Source of the DNA: Catonia carolina
Lineage: Eukaryota > Arthropoda > Insecta > Hemiptera > Achilidae
Direction: 5' to 3'
Length of the DNA stretch: 64,000 nt
NCBI GenBank assembly: GCA_035578175.1
Contig: JAQMRL010000006.1
Location: forward strand, 69,182,501 to 69,246,500
Under the pieces are notes generated by a model. That model had not been told where the DNA came from, ran no database searches, and saw nothing but the letters and a program-made list of their open reading frames with translations. Made by a program: the position numbers and the translations under genes. How positions within the stretch are numbered: position 1 is the first letter of the stretch; every line of letters begins with the position of its first letter. Of the stretch, positions 44,137-55,641 are shown piece after piece.

Positions 44137-44801
44137 ACTTTCGCTTGCCTATATGAATATATAGGAAGGAAAGTATTGTTTTCATGTCGATTTTAAGAAA
44201 TCAAGTTTTCACCGGATCTACACGTTTTCAGACCCCCTGAACCCAAAAAACATGTTTTTAGCGATTGGTCTGTGTGTGTGTGTCTGTGTATGTGTGTGTG
44301 TATACAAAATATCTCAAGAACGAAACATCGTACAAACTTGAAACTTGAAACTTAAGTTACATACCACCACTGGACCCGACACGAACATTTTCATCAAAAT
44401 CGGTCAACCGGAAGTAGTAATTTATTCGAGTAATTTTTCACTTTTTTGCGATTTTCTAAAAACTTGTCCTACGATTTTTTTTAAAATTGCCTCATTTACA
44501 AAATTTGTTATGCTCTACAAGAAAGGGTAGGCGCCATGTTTGCTGAAATTCTTGGTGAGGCTGTTTTCACGTTACAACATTTTCTTTTTAAGATTGTGGC
44601 TTTAATATGCATTTTAGCGCAAACCGTTATATAATAAAAGTTGTAGAGAATGTAAAATCCTATAACTTTTATTTCAAACATTTTTTTGTATAACGCTCAG
44701 TTTAGCGGTAATTAGCAATTTTCTGTTTTTTTCTCACGAAAACGTGTGAAAAAATCGATTTTTTTAACATTTCGACCTTAGTAGCCTACTCATTTTACAA
44801 C
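44137..44801 (-). mobile_element. Family A copy A14, 3' half (interrupted by the LTR element)
   Basis: From ACTTTCGCTTGCCTATATG to the break after CATTTTAC within the family consensus. It resumes at 57814 on the other side of the 13 kb LTR element, ending with GTTTCACACCAGA at 58099. Confidence 0.9.
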
Positions 44802-45972
44802 TGTCAGATATACTATAAAAATAAAAACATGACAGGTATCCTATAAAAATATTGAAAATTGTTGTTGATTTTAAAATACATGTCATATGTAATAATTTGA
44901 AACTTGTATTGTGCCTGTAATAAAAGTAGGGAAGATTATTATTAAAATGTACCGTGTTTTAAAACACGTGATTTAGTGTTTCCTTTGAACAGGATTTAAT
45001 TTAAAAAAAAATTCTTTAATTTTATTTAAGGTATGATTTTGTTGTTCGTGAGGTAGTGTGAGTGATTAAAACGTTTTCCAAGTAGATGTCTCCATTCTTC
45101 TACTCCATTCAGCAATAATAACCTGTAAATTTCACTCAACCACTTACCTGTTTTAAAATAATCTATATTAAAGGTTGCCTCCACCAGGACGTCGTAGAAC
45201 GGCCCAACGTCCAAGACCCTGAAATTTCCTATGAAGGAATTAAAAAAAAAGGAAAGTTTGGGGGAAGTTTTGATAGGAGAATCAAGACCATGTTTCCAGT
45301 TGATACTGTGAAATATCAGCTCAGATTTCTCTAGAGAGCCACTGTTCTCGCTTTGTGGTTTGCGAGAAAGTACGGCTGTTTTCAGATTACGGAATCCTTT
45401 CAGACAGTGAACATAAATTTTGTAACCAAAACATATTGCAACTTAATAAAAATCACCATACAAAGCCATGGGTGAATTAATCTTGAAGAAACAAACAAAT
45501 TCAGTAAATTCCCCAAGACATATACCCTTTTGTGTTTATAAATAAGCAAACACGGTGCAGTGTTTAATATGGAGGTTCAAAAAAACATTTTGTAGGTTCA
45601 GAATCTTTATAACAGTACCCAGAATTGTTATAACTGTACTGTATAACGTTCATTCAAGTATCACCCATTATGAATACAATTCAATGTTGGAGTACATTTA
45701 TCTGAAAACTTATTTCTAGTACTAATCTAACAAAAGGAAGATATTTTTTTAAAATAAAAAACAAGAGACGAATTTTAGTTCAATAACATGTTTAATTTAA
45801 ATAATATTTCTCCTTTTTTTTTTAAATTGCACAGAATTGAAATTATTTTTGTTAATTATTTTAATTAATTTTTACATATTTCAAATGCATTTAAGGTATT
45901 TAATTTAAAATTTTTAACATTTTATGATTAAACTTTTGTTCTTATTATGGGCCCATTATAATTATTCTTTAA

Positions 45973-46003
<31 letters not shown>

Positions 46004-46965
46004 TAATAAAAAAAAACTAAATGATTTTACTAATTCTACATGAAACTTTATTTATTTACTATTATGTAATTATTATTAAATTGTTTACCATTATTTAATT
46101 ATTATATTTTCCATTTAAATGGTTCAAAAAAAAAGTTTTTTTTTTCTAATAATTCTACATAAAACTTTATTTATCTACTATTACGCAACTATTATTTAAT
46201 TATTTACTATTATTTAATTATTATATTTTCCATTTAAATGGTTTCAAAAAAGGGTTATTTTTTTCCTTTTCTTCATTTTTTTATTTTAATCTTTTTAGCT
46301 TAATTGGAAGACATAAGAAAATTTAAGAAAATTACCTTTTTTAGTGAGTATCCAATCACAGCACCTTCGGAGTACGACTTTTCGCGTACACAATTGAAAC
46401 AACACTCTGACGATCTTCTGCACACACGGCTGACCGGGGCGCTAATTACCGGCGTACGGAGGGGGAAAACCAATCAAACTAGCCGTTATGAAAGGCGTTG
46501 GCAAACCGACTTAAAACAAACACGTTAATTGGCTGCAAAAAGTGCTGAAGTAACGGTAGGCCCCTCTACAAAAAGTACGTAGAGATGGAACTGAAAAATT
46601 GTTCCCAGGATCCAGAATTGCCAAGTAAGGGTTTTAAACAGTGAGAACTGAAAATAGGCCTTTAGGCCTCCTTATTTCCCACGAGAAAACGCGATGTAAA
46701 AACATGTGTAATAAAACCAACTAGAATGAACTAATAAAACGTGATTTCTTTATGAAATAATAAAAATTATTGAAAAGAAATACGTTATGTAAAATTACAA
46801 ACTTTTATTCATAATAAAATAATATTTTTCTTCTTTAACGAATAAAGAAAAAAAAAACACCATTTTAATTATTTTAAAAAGACAAAATTTTGATCAACTC
46901 CAAGGGTCTAAGGAGATTTCCAACAAAAGTCGAAAATTTGGAATAGTAAAGTCAAAAACTTTACA
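44802..46965 (-). repeat. 3' LTR
   Basis: On the minus strand, from 46965 leftward: an AT-rich start; a less AT-rich, promoter-like block (46330-46545) with two CCAAT-type boxes (CCAATCA at about 46350 and 46470); a long AT-rich section with an (ATT)n run near 45970-46002; then a 138-codon open frame without ATG (45442-45026) and the end at CTGACA. It differs from the 5' LTR by a cluster of four changes at 44824-44828, one change at 45870 and one ATT unit. Confidence 0.95.
45026..45442 (-). other. 138-codon ATG-less open frame in the 3' LTR (copy also at 55866-56282)
   Basis: The frame is open from just after a stop at 45443-45445 to a stop at 45026. It begins VAICFGYKIYVHCLKGFRN and passes through SELIFHSINWKHGLDSPIK, NFRVLDVGPFYDVLVEATFN and IYRLLLLNGVEEWRHLLGK. 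Composition is protein-like (balanced, with Trp and Cys), unlike the AT-driven frames around it. The first usable non-ATG start would be a TTG at 45214. A TTTTTATTAAG acceptor-like string lies just upstream, and a full donor consensus (ACAG|GTAAGT) lies inside, at 45148/45147. It could be a captured host exon or a spliced LTR-encoded product. I do not recognise it. Identity between the two LTRs reflects recent LTR copying, not selection. Confidence 0.4.
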
Positions 46966-46977
46966 TTCCCCCACTCC
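46966..46977 (-). promoter_or_regulatory. Polypurine tract
   Basis: Minus strand reads GGAGTGGGGGAA immediately before the 3' LTR start TGTAAAG. Position and composition fit the primer for plus-strand DNA synthesis, and it fixes the element's orientation. Confidence 0.8.
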
Positions 46978-47644
46978 GGTATATGGAAAACCCAAAGATA
47001 GGTTGAAAGGGGGAAAACTAGGAAAAAAAATTTACAGGAATTCGGGAACACTAATTGGATTGTGTAGAAACAAAGATTTCTATGCAATCATCTCCCTTGG
47101 AGGGGGGTGTGTAAAAAAAACTGAAAGATAAACGAATCGTTTGGCAGTGTGTGTGCTGAGAAGTTGCCTAACATTAGTAAACTTTAAATTGCTGGAACCT
47201 GCAATGTCCATCGAGACAAACAGACCACTGTTGAAAGACGAATAGGTCCAACTACTATCCTTGAATCTTAAGTTAATAAGACAAAAAAAAAGTAAGACAA
47301 AAATAATAAAGAGCAATTCCCATTTTTAGGGTTAAAAGACTGAAAAAAAAATACTGTAGCTAATTCAAAGGTCTGTTTATTGTAGATTTGCATTGCAGAT
47401 TGTACATTGTAGTGTGCTGTATGTTTTTTTTTTTTAATTAAGTAATTAATAAATTCGGAATTTAAAACAACTAGCTTTCCGAGACGTAAAAGTATGATGA
47501 ATGAAGGAAATTATGTTTTCCTTATTATTATTGCTTATTACTATTCTTATTAATATTTACTATTTCCCAATTACTATTCAAATCTCTTATGCCCATTTCT
47601 CTGAATTTAGATGATAAAGGTAGAAATTTAGTAGTTTCTTAAAC
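46978..47644. other. Non-coding stretch between env and the polypurine tract
   Basis: AT-rich 3' untranslated region of the env message. A 78-codon hydrophobic frame (47080-47316, minus) is not convincing. It contains a small (TTA)n run near 47525. Confidence 0.5.
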
Positions 47645-49564
47645 TCAATCTAACCTACGCAATTCAATATGAGTTGGCTTGTTTACCTTTGCGGTTAGTA
47701 TTTTAATTTTGATATATAAGTATAACTGTATGATGAAAATGATAATTAAGGCTGTGTATACTACAAATTTAGATACATGATCGGCAAGAATAATGTCTTT
47801 CCATGATTTAGGTAGGCTGCTCTCTTGGAAAACATAATCAGGGGTTTCATCATGAATGGAAATTTGAGGGAATGATAAGTTCCACTTGTGGTTCACAAGG
47901 TCAGGGAGTGACGAGATGGAAGGATGGAAATCTGTGTGAAAGGAAAACTTATAATGGTCGAAGGTTGACCAGGAAACGGGTAGCAAATGAGTTACCCCCG
48001 GCGACTTCGGAGTCCTGGAATCACACGGCACAACCCTGTTGATGATCGGTAACTCTCCTTCCATGACTTCACATTCGCAGGGCACTTGAATTTCCAAAGC
48101 ACCGGCAACATTGACAGGAAGTTCGACTGTTGTTGTAGGACAAACTAGACGAGTATTGTGTTGTGCATTGGTGATGTAGTACCTTGATATTTGCACTTCC
48201 GTTATGTAAACTTCTGTCGTTCGCTTATGGCAGACGAAATGGCATTTATGCATTAATTGTTGTAGTGAGCTGTCTGTTAACATTTGCTTGATGCAATCTG
48301 TATTAATGCTGGAATGCTGTTGGAACCTTGGAATGAAACATAAGCCATTATTATTCAAGTCGCAAGAAGATGATGGTGATAGAGTTCGCACTCGTGGTCC
48401 ACTCCTGATTACGTAAATATGTGGTGTTTCCAGTGAACAGATCTGGTTTTCCCATAGTAGTGGTATTGGAGCAACTTGAAACAGTGTATGATATACCGAT
48501 GTGGTGATGATGGGTACTTGTAGTTTTAATAGAATTTTCGTTTTTGAAAAAACGCAAGTTGTTATTGGCTTTTCATAATAGAGGTGAGCTTCTTGTATAG
48601 GCAATACTAATTGTTGATTGCCTTTGTGAAGTTGTAAAGACAAATTTCGTAGATCAGCCTGTAGCATATCAGGTGTTACTAGTTCCCTAGGTAGCGTCTT
48701 CTGTTTGCAAGACATTTGCACTGAAGTCATGTGCGAATAATACGTGTTTAAGAACGATTGCCAATGTACACTATGCAAAATAGTCAGTAGATGATATAAT
48801 TGTATTAGTTCGGTGTTTTCAGTGTCTTGAATCATTTTAGCGTATAGATTTAATTCTTCTTCCGTTTCTTGAAGGATGGATTGAACTCGGTGTGTTACCA
48901 TGTCTATGTTTTGTGTAGATTTTACTAAATTTTGGTGGTCGGAGTGTACTGTTTGGGTGAGGTGGTTATAATGTTGCATTAGATATTTTTCGTTATGGAA
49001 CGTTTCTTGTAGTTGATTTTGTGTCGCAGTTCCACAGCAAAAGTTTAAAAATTCGCCCACAAAGTCTAGGGCTCTGCGTGTGCGTGAAGGATTCAAATTT
49101 GAAATTGGCAGTCCTGTCGTGAGGAGAATATTGAAGGTTTCCTTTGATAGTGTAGTTATACGTTGGAAAAGTTGACATGCTGGAGACGAGTTGTTGTTGT
49201 CCTTAATTGCAGTAGCGAAGTGTTGTTTGAAATCCAGCGGGGTTTTTAAGGTTTTACTAGGAAAGGAATTTAGTTTAGAGTAGTCGGTGTTTTGAGATTG
49301 CGAGCTATTAATGATTAGTGTTAAATCTGGAAATGGACAGGATAAATTTTGGAATAGATTTGAGGTTTTCGGTAAATCAGGCTGTGAGTTAAATGGGATA
49401 AGGTAGGTTATCGGAATAGAAGAGTCGTAAAGGTACACATCGGAAATATTTCTGATATGGAAACCAGAGAACAGTTTAATAACATTATTTGCGCAAGCTA
49501 CATTTTTCTCGAAGAGAAATAGAAACGCGGACAAGATCAACAATTGCTTTAGCACGGGGGACAT
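47645..49564 (-). CDS. env: Envelope fusion glycoprotein (errantivirus/baculovirus F-like), intact
   Basis: 639 codons from the ATG at 49562-49564, with no internal stop. Residues 1-24 form a hydrophobic signal peptide. Residues 161-164 are RTRR, a furin-type site. ALDFVGEFLNFCCG follows directly and is the fusion-peptide position of the F-type (class I) envelope of baculoviruses and insect errantiviruses. Residues 182-262 are helix- and heptad-rich (coiled coil). Cysteines cluster at 285-338 and 376-513, including CHFVCH and CECE. About six Asn-X-Ser/Thr sites occur. Residues 600-620 (FVVYTALIIIFIIQLYLYIKI in the sequence) form the membrane anchor, with a ~20-residue basic tail. Expected role: membrane fusion after cleavage in the secretory pathway. 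Assignment rests on architecture, not alignment. It may be expressed from a spliced LTR transcript; a pyrimidine-rich acceptor-like string with CACTGTGTGAG lies 10-30 bases before the ATG. Confidence 0.85.
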   Translation of the reverse strand: MSPVLKQLLILSAFLFLFEKNVACANNVIKLFSGFHIRNISDVYLYDSSIPITYLIPFNSQPDLPKTSNLFQNLSCPFPDLTLIINSSQSQNTDYSKLNSFPSKTLKTPLDFKQHFATAIKDNNNSSPACQLFQRITTLSKETFNILLTTGLPISNLNPSRTRRALDFVGEFLNFCCGTATQNQLQETFHNEKYLMQHYNHLTQTVHSDHQNLVKSTQNIDMVTHRVQSILQETEEELNLYAKMIQDTENTELIQLYHLLTILHSVHWQSFLNTYYSHMTSVQMSCKQKTLPRELVTPDMLQADLRNLSLQLHKGNQQLVLPIQEAHLYYEKPITTCVFSKTKILLKLQVPIITTSVYHTLFQVAPIPLLWENQICSLETPHIYVIRSGPRVRTLSPSSSCDLNNNGLCFIPRFQQHSSINTDCIKQMLTDSSLQQLMHKCHFVCHKRTTEVYITEVQISRYYITNAQHNTRLVCPTTTVELPVNVAGALEIQVPCECEVMEGELPIINRVVPCDSRTPKSPGVTHLLPVSWSTFDHYKFSFHTDFHPSISSLPDLVNHKWNLSFPQISIHDETPDYVFQESSLPKSWKDIILADHVSKFVVYTALIIIFIIQLYLYIKIKILTAKVNKPTHIELRRLD

Positions 49565-52500
49565 TATTCTTGGATCTCACACAGTGAAAGAATTTACTTC
49601 GGTAGTTGTTATAGATTGATATAATTTTAAAACTGCTCGTGGAAGAGAATACAATTTAAATTAGTTAAAGCGTGTTCAAGATACAATTACTATGTAATAA
49701 AACTAATTAGCTTATTTGTATATTATATTATCTTGTTTATTACTGAGACTTCGTTGATCTTATCTTCATACGGTTAACTTAGATGTTAAGTGGATGAAGC
49801 TTTATCTTGTCTTAAACGAAGTGCTGATTTGATTCTCTATCTCACTGGTTTATCAATCGCTTAGCCACCGAGATATGGACAATATTATATGATGCGTACA
49901 TAAACAAAGTTTTATTTAAATCTATAAACAGAGGAAATGAACAATAGTGAGTTTTACTCTTAAACTAAAGTAATTTTAAATAGGGGTGTTGAAAAACAGA
50001 ATCGTCCTTCATGTCGTTTATGCGAAGAACGGGAGACAAACAGAATTTGCCGTATAGTAGTATACTGAAATTATAATTCTAAGTTTAAATGAGTTGTCAT
50101 AGTACTATTATATACCAACATTCGGATACAACTCTGAATTGTTATTTGTCTGTCCGTTGAAATTATAAAAAAAAGTCATTAATTCATATTTCAATTAAAC
50201 CTTTGGTTGCATTGTGGTACTGTCAAAATACGAGAAAAAAAAGTTGAATAACCGAAACTAGAAAACTACCACCACTCGAAAAAGGCAAGTCACCAACCAA
50301 AACGGGGTAGCCTAGCCTACTTTTCATTAGCAATAACTACCAAACTTACTGTTGTACGGTATATGACTCAAATATAAGCCTACTGTTCATGCAATACTGC
50401 AAATATTAAAACGGTCAAATTCCTACTGCTACAAAACTTTAATATCCTTAGTAGATTAAGAAAAATATATTACAGTGTAGCAAATTATGAAATATGAAAT
50501 TACGAAATACCAGATGCTCTGAGTAAGAAACACAAACAAACTTTCTACTCAGCAAATCGCTGTACATCTCTACTAAATTGTTCACAACGAAATATCAGTA
50601 GTGATTAATTAAGCAATACTTCAACGTAATATTAAAGTATGAAACCAAAATAATCTTAAAACGTATGCTCAAGATAATTTTATAATTGAACAAAATGTAA
50701 CCTTTTGCTCAAACCTATCGATGCGAAACCATCTAAAATTTAACATACTGTCCAGTTCAAAACCTGCTGAAGAAAGCTCAATCTAAAACTTGCTGCAAAA
50801 CTAAAACTCCTGTACTTGAAATCCAACACAAACAAATTTACAACATACAAAGACCAGCTCTTTGAAAACAAATTCCTTCACAATCCAAAATCCATTTACA
50901 TTGTAGGGTTAAACACAGTAAACAAAAAAAAATCAAATGGGATGTCTTAGCAAGGAAACAGTGATAAACAAAAAAAATCAAAACTTGACAAAGGGTTAGA
51001 GCGGAAAGAACCCTTTGTGTGATAACCAAAAAACGAATTGGGGGGGGGGGTCGTCCTAGTAATAAGTGAAACAATGAAAGAAAAAAAAAATGTAGTTAAT
51101 GAATAAAACAAAAACACAGGGCCACAAACAAAAATATTCCACTATCCAGCCGTCGACCTAACGGGAGATTTTCTGTCGAACTTTTCCTGGAAAGCGACCA
51201 TGCATACCGGCCAGGTACTATCCGACTAAAACAGTGACTGCCTGCTAGCTGTACGCAACAAACCGCAGATCAGCCCCGTACGAAAATCAAGGGGGAAACG
51301 AAATTTTGAGATTCTGAGATGGTTGAAATTCGTCGATGGTTGTCCACGATCACTTATCAAGACATCGATCTTTCCACTCTCAACCAACATTCAAAGGCTC
51401 CATTCACTCACTACATTCATTCAAACCATTCGAGCCCATTCTTACCAAAAATCTGGTCCAGAAAAGATAACGGGTCCCTCTAACGGATCACAACCAAAAC
51501 AAAACTGTGACTGAGTTACCGGAACTGTACGAAGGGTACCACCATACACCACCGCAAACTCCGATAACCAGTCAAAGTGGTAAAGAAAAATGAGGCCGGT
51601 TAAGCTAACAACCAGTAGTGAAATTTAGTAACTGAAAGACGGATTGGGCGGACGAAATGTAACTCTTCTCTCATAAAATCCTCAATAACTCCAAAAATCA
51701 ACATCAAAAACTCATCATAAACTCCAATAATCATCAAATAATCTCCATCAACTTCAAAACAACTCAATAACATCATTAATCATCATATAACTCCATTAAA
51801 CATCAATAACTCTTCATCAACTTCAATAATCATCAATAAAACTCCATTCACTTCAATATCCTCGCAAAAAATCCTCATTATAATAATCATATAATCTTCA
51901 GAACCTCACAATAAAGTTTGCAAACAAAAAAAGAGAAAAAAAAAATCGTATTCCATAAAGTTCAGAAAGCAGCACGTTATCTATAGCGCTACTCAAAGAA
52001 ACTAACTAACCAACCTCCTTAACTCCAAAGTGTAGGGCAGCACGTTATATCTAGCGCGACCCTAAAATTAATCTATATTATAACTCAAAATAAAAAAAAC
52101 TTTCTCACACGTGAGTAAATGGTGTGAAAGAACTTTATTGTGAGTCACACTGTATTGCACTGACCGGCTAAGACACTCCTATAATAAAACTGACAATGAG
52201 AAAAAAAAATACCCTATGTCCTAACTCTAGCAATCACGAAAACACTCCAAAACTTAAACACCTTTAAAACAACAACTTAAAGCATTCCAAAACATCGATT
52301 TTCATTAGCTATTAATTGGCAAGGCTATATAAATATAAAAAAAATATATAAAAAAAATCATACTGACGGTTAAGAGAAAATAAAATGTGAACAACTTGTA
52401 GCTAACTGAAAGCAAACTTACCCCAAAAAAAAAAAAAAAAACAATAAAGTATTCGACAGTCCACAATACAACATGCAGTAGGCCTGCGTTAAGATACGAG

Positions 52501-55500
52501 GCAAAAAAAGAAATAGTGAATAAATATACCATCCTTGTACATTATACGGGCCTTGAAACATTTATATAATTGCTATGAGACGTAAAGAAAAAAAAGAAAA
52601 AAGAAAAATATTGACTATGAAAAGATTTAAGCAATGACTTTCGTGATTCTGACAGTCCAAACGCAAAATACAACCAAATGTTTCTAGTACAATATATTTA
52701 AACCAAAACCCATCCATCAAATCACGTAATGTGATCCAATACACGGACATTATCCCTATTGAAGACGTTAATTCCTTTATAAAAAAAATTGTTATAAGTC
52801 CCAAAATAAACAAATTTAAAATATCGAGGATGGGAACCAAATATCGTTCTATGGCGTTACTTTAAAATATTTAAAAATTAAAAATAAAACCAATACTATA
52901 GTTAAAAACAACGTTTTGTTAACAAACTCAGCAGAGGACCTGCAATTTGACATGGATATGTCCACAAAAAAAAACGTGATACACAAAATGCTATTATAAA
53001 TTAAAAAAAAACAATTGCAGAGACAAAGCTGTAAAAAAAATCAACGAGGATGTGACTAAAATAGGCCAATAATAGTCAAATGTTACAAGCATTAAAAAAG
53101 CTTCTTAAAAACAGCGCAGGTGGGAAGAAAGACTGTTAGCAAAACTGGAATCTAAAAGTGGTCAAAAAAAAATAAGTAAACAGAAATATGATTGAGTGGC
53201 AACAAAATTTTGTTAAAAAAAAAAAAAAATCGCCCTGAAGTAAAAGAAAATGAAATACAAAAAGTTTGGCTGTTAAAAAAAAATGACGCCTAAAAAACAT
53301 CTAAAGTATCACCGAAATACAAAGAGACTGTAAACAGATGTGCAGAATTTGATTGGAAAAATAGCTTGAATGGATGAAACACAATTAAGAAAAACTACGG
53401 AGAAAGAGAAAAAAAATTTAAAAACAACAATTACAGAATTAAAGAAATCGCTTTTAGTTAAATAGAACAAAAAAAACCCTGATATTGTGAAAAGTCGTGT
53501 TAATACTAAATGAAATATTAAGCAGAAAGAGACTTATTAGAATAAGAGCAGAAAGAAACTTGAGTGTGTTGTCCCTAACTTGAAAATAAATTACTGTTAG
53601 TCGATGATGAAAAAACAGAATCCTACGGCGTAAACACTATAAAAAAATATAAAAAAATTTGGTGGTAAAAAAACACCATCAGCACCTGTTTTGAAAGATA
53701 AACTGAATACTTACGCTATCAATACGGATTGTAAATGATGAAGTTGTAAAGCTAAAATGTAGTACCACACAACACCCAAAATAAAATATTCAGAAAACGG
53801 AAAAGATATTTAAGACAGTAAACACAAAAAAAAAATGAAAGTGTAAGTGTACAAAAATGAAAAACAAAGATTAAATTAAAAATACATTTCAAGGGACTGA
53901 ATCGAAAAAAACCATAACTAAACAGAAGCGTAAATAAAACTGCGAATAACTTGCCGCTGATATCAAAGTGGCTAAGGGTCTGGAAAATTTGACGCATTGT
54001 GACGAACGAGAATTAAAAATTAATTGCTTTGGATCTTAGGGAACTAGAACCTAAATCAAACGAAACCCCTATTATAGATTGGACGTTATTTGGATCAGAA
54101 ACTCGGATGGCCTAGTTGAAAATCTCATTGTAGTTCATTTGATTAAGCCATAACATGAAAATTCCAACGAAATTTTTATTGAAAACATTACGGGGTAAAA
54201 CTTTTAATGGAGAAAAAAAGATACGAAGCACAAAATGTAACAAAACATTATAGAAATATAAGATAAAATAAATAGAAGTAGGTACAAGCTGAAACAAAAA
54301 GACTACGAAAAATTTCTTCTTGAACTATTGGGTGAGTGACTATGACGACGAGCGCAATTTTACTATACAATAAAAATTGAAGAAAGAAAAAAAAATTTTG
54401 ATCTCTGTTGACCTTTACTGAAGACGAATCCTTGAAGGTGCTTGAGCTCCAAAATTGAGATTGAGGACGGCAGTGCACCGTAGTCGAGGGCTACGACTTA
54501 TGCTAAGGATTAAATATATCTTTACATACCAGGAAGATCGAAAAAGCAGAATCCTTATGGCAGGAAATGCTGGATTTTCCAGAGATGTTAAAGTATGCTG
54601 ATTACAGGTGTAGCTGCGTGTTAAGCTCATCTGATATGCGAACTTTAGTAAGACTTCATTAGATTCTCGGCCATTAGATTAAAATGATCATTCTCGTACT
54701 TATATAATACTAAAAAAACCACACAAAAAAAACAACTATTAGTATAACTTCGAATTATTGCTATTTCATTATTAAGTATAAAATAACGTACAATTTTAAA
54801 ACATAAAATTTCAAAACTTTTCATTTTTAAGTTAAATAATTGTAAGAATAGCGTATTATTTGCATTCCGTGTATAAATGATAAAAATAGTTCACTTCGAA
54901 CCTCGAACTGCATAACATGACTATTATATCAAAAAAAAATTAGTCATTGCCATGTCTATACTCATTTTACTCACAAGAAACACGCAAAAATTATGGAAAC
55001 TTTATTTTGCCCAAAAATCCATGTCCCAATAAACAAAATGCAATCAAAAATATTGCATAAATCATTCCTATAAAATACGTCAGAATAACAGCTGATTTTA
55101 AATTCAACGTGATGGTTAATTATGTCACGTAGTTCGATAAAGGATATTATCTTTCATAGTAGTATCCGCAATGTTGTGATATACCATGTATTAAATACTA
55201 TGTATTGTTAAACACATACAATAAAAAAAAATATGAATTCACACATGCATCTCTGATATTGTACGTTAGGTACATCAGAAATAAAACTCCACGGGCTGGC
55301 AATTCCACAATGTTGCCTATGTACACTGTGAAAAAAAATTAATTAACAAGATAAAACTTATTTACATTGAATAATTATATATGTAATGTAACTGCTGAAA
55401 GAAAACAGAATTATTCACTAAGATCTTATAACGGTAATATAAATCCACAATATTTTCATCTCATAACGACGTTAAAAGAAAACAATACAATTATACACAT

Positions 55501-55620
55501 TCCAAAGCCGCATATCTTGTACGTAACCCTGAGAAAAAAACCTACATTAACATAAAATATAACTCCATAATTTCTAGAAAAGAAATTTATTTAAAAAGCA
55601 AAAAAGATCACTGTCTAGAA
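49565..55620 (-). other. ~6 kb interior without coding capacity, in the gag-pol position
   Basis: No frame beyond 92 codons on either strand. The longest ones (for example 52562-52840 and 53752-53997, minus) are Phe/Leu/Ile-rich and follow from the T-rich sense strand. No YXDD box, aspartic protease DTG, zinc knuckle or integrase HHCC/DDE pattern was seen. On the plus strand many poly-A runs occur (sense strand poly-U). A stem-loop-like CTTTCTCACAC / GTGTGAAAG occurs at 52103-52130, and GCAGCACGTTAT-CTA-AGCGC is duplicated at 51970 and 52028. Confidence 0.7.
51665..51870. repeat. Degenerate short-unit repeat inside the LTR element
   Basis: Repeated AACTCCAATAATCATCAA-like units of 15-25 bp (ACTCCA, AATCATCA, CATCAACTTCAA) run for about 200 bp. 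It lies in the non-coding interior. Confidence 0.55.
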
Positions 55621-55623
55621 TCA

Positions 55624-55641
55624 ACCTTGGCGCCTCCACCA
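55624..55641 (-). promoter_or_regulatory. Primer-binding-site candidate
   Basis: Minus strand reads TGGTGGAGGCGCCAAGGT directly after the 5' LTR end CTGACA, with no spacer. It starts with TGG, as expected for pairing to a tRNA CCA end. I cannot name the tRNA. Confidence 0.65.

Noticed and set aside
46304..46528. 74-codon plus-strand open frame in both LTRs (also 57147-57371) preceded by a splice-acceptor-like TTTTTAG
   Set aside because: It begins with TTG and has no ATG, lies antisense to env in the promoter-like part of the LTR, and its presence in both LTRs is explained by LTR copying.
51665..51870. CRISPR-like array
   Set aside because: Units are degenerate and of uneven length without conserved repeats and unique spacers, and the genome is animal-type.
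52305..54630. Several hydrophobic 60-92 codon minus-strand frames as remnants of gag-pol or membrane proteins
   Set aside because: They are Phe/Leu/Ile-rich from a T-rich strand and show no retroelement motif or order.
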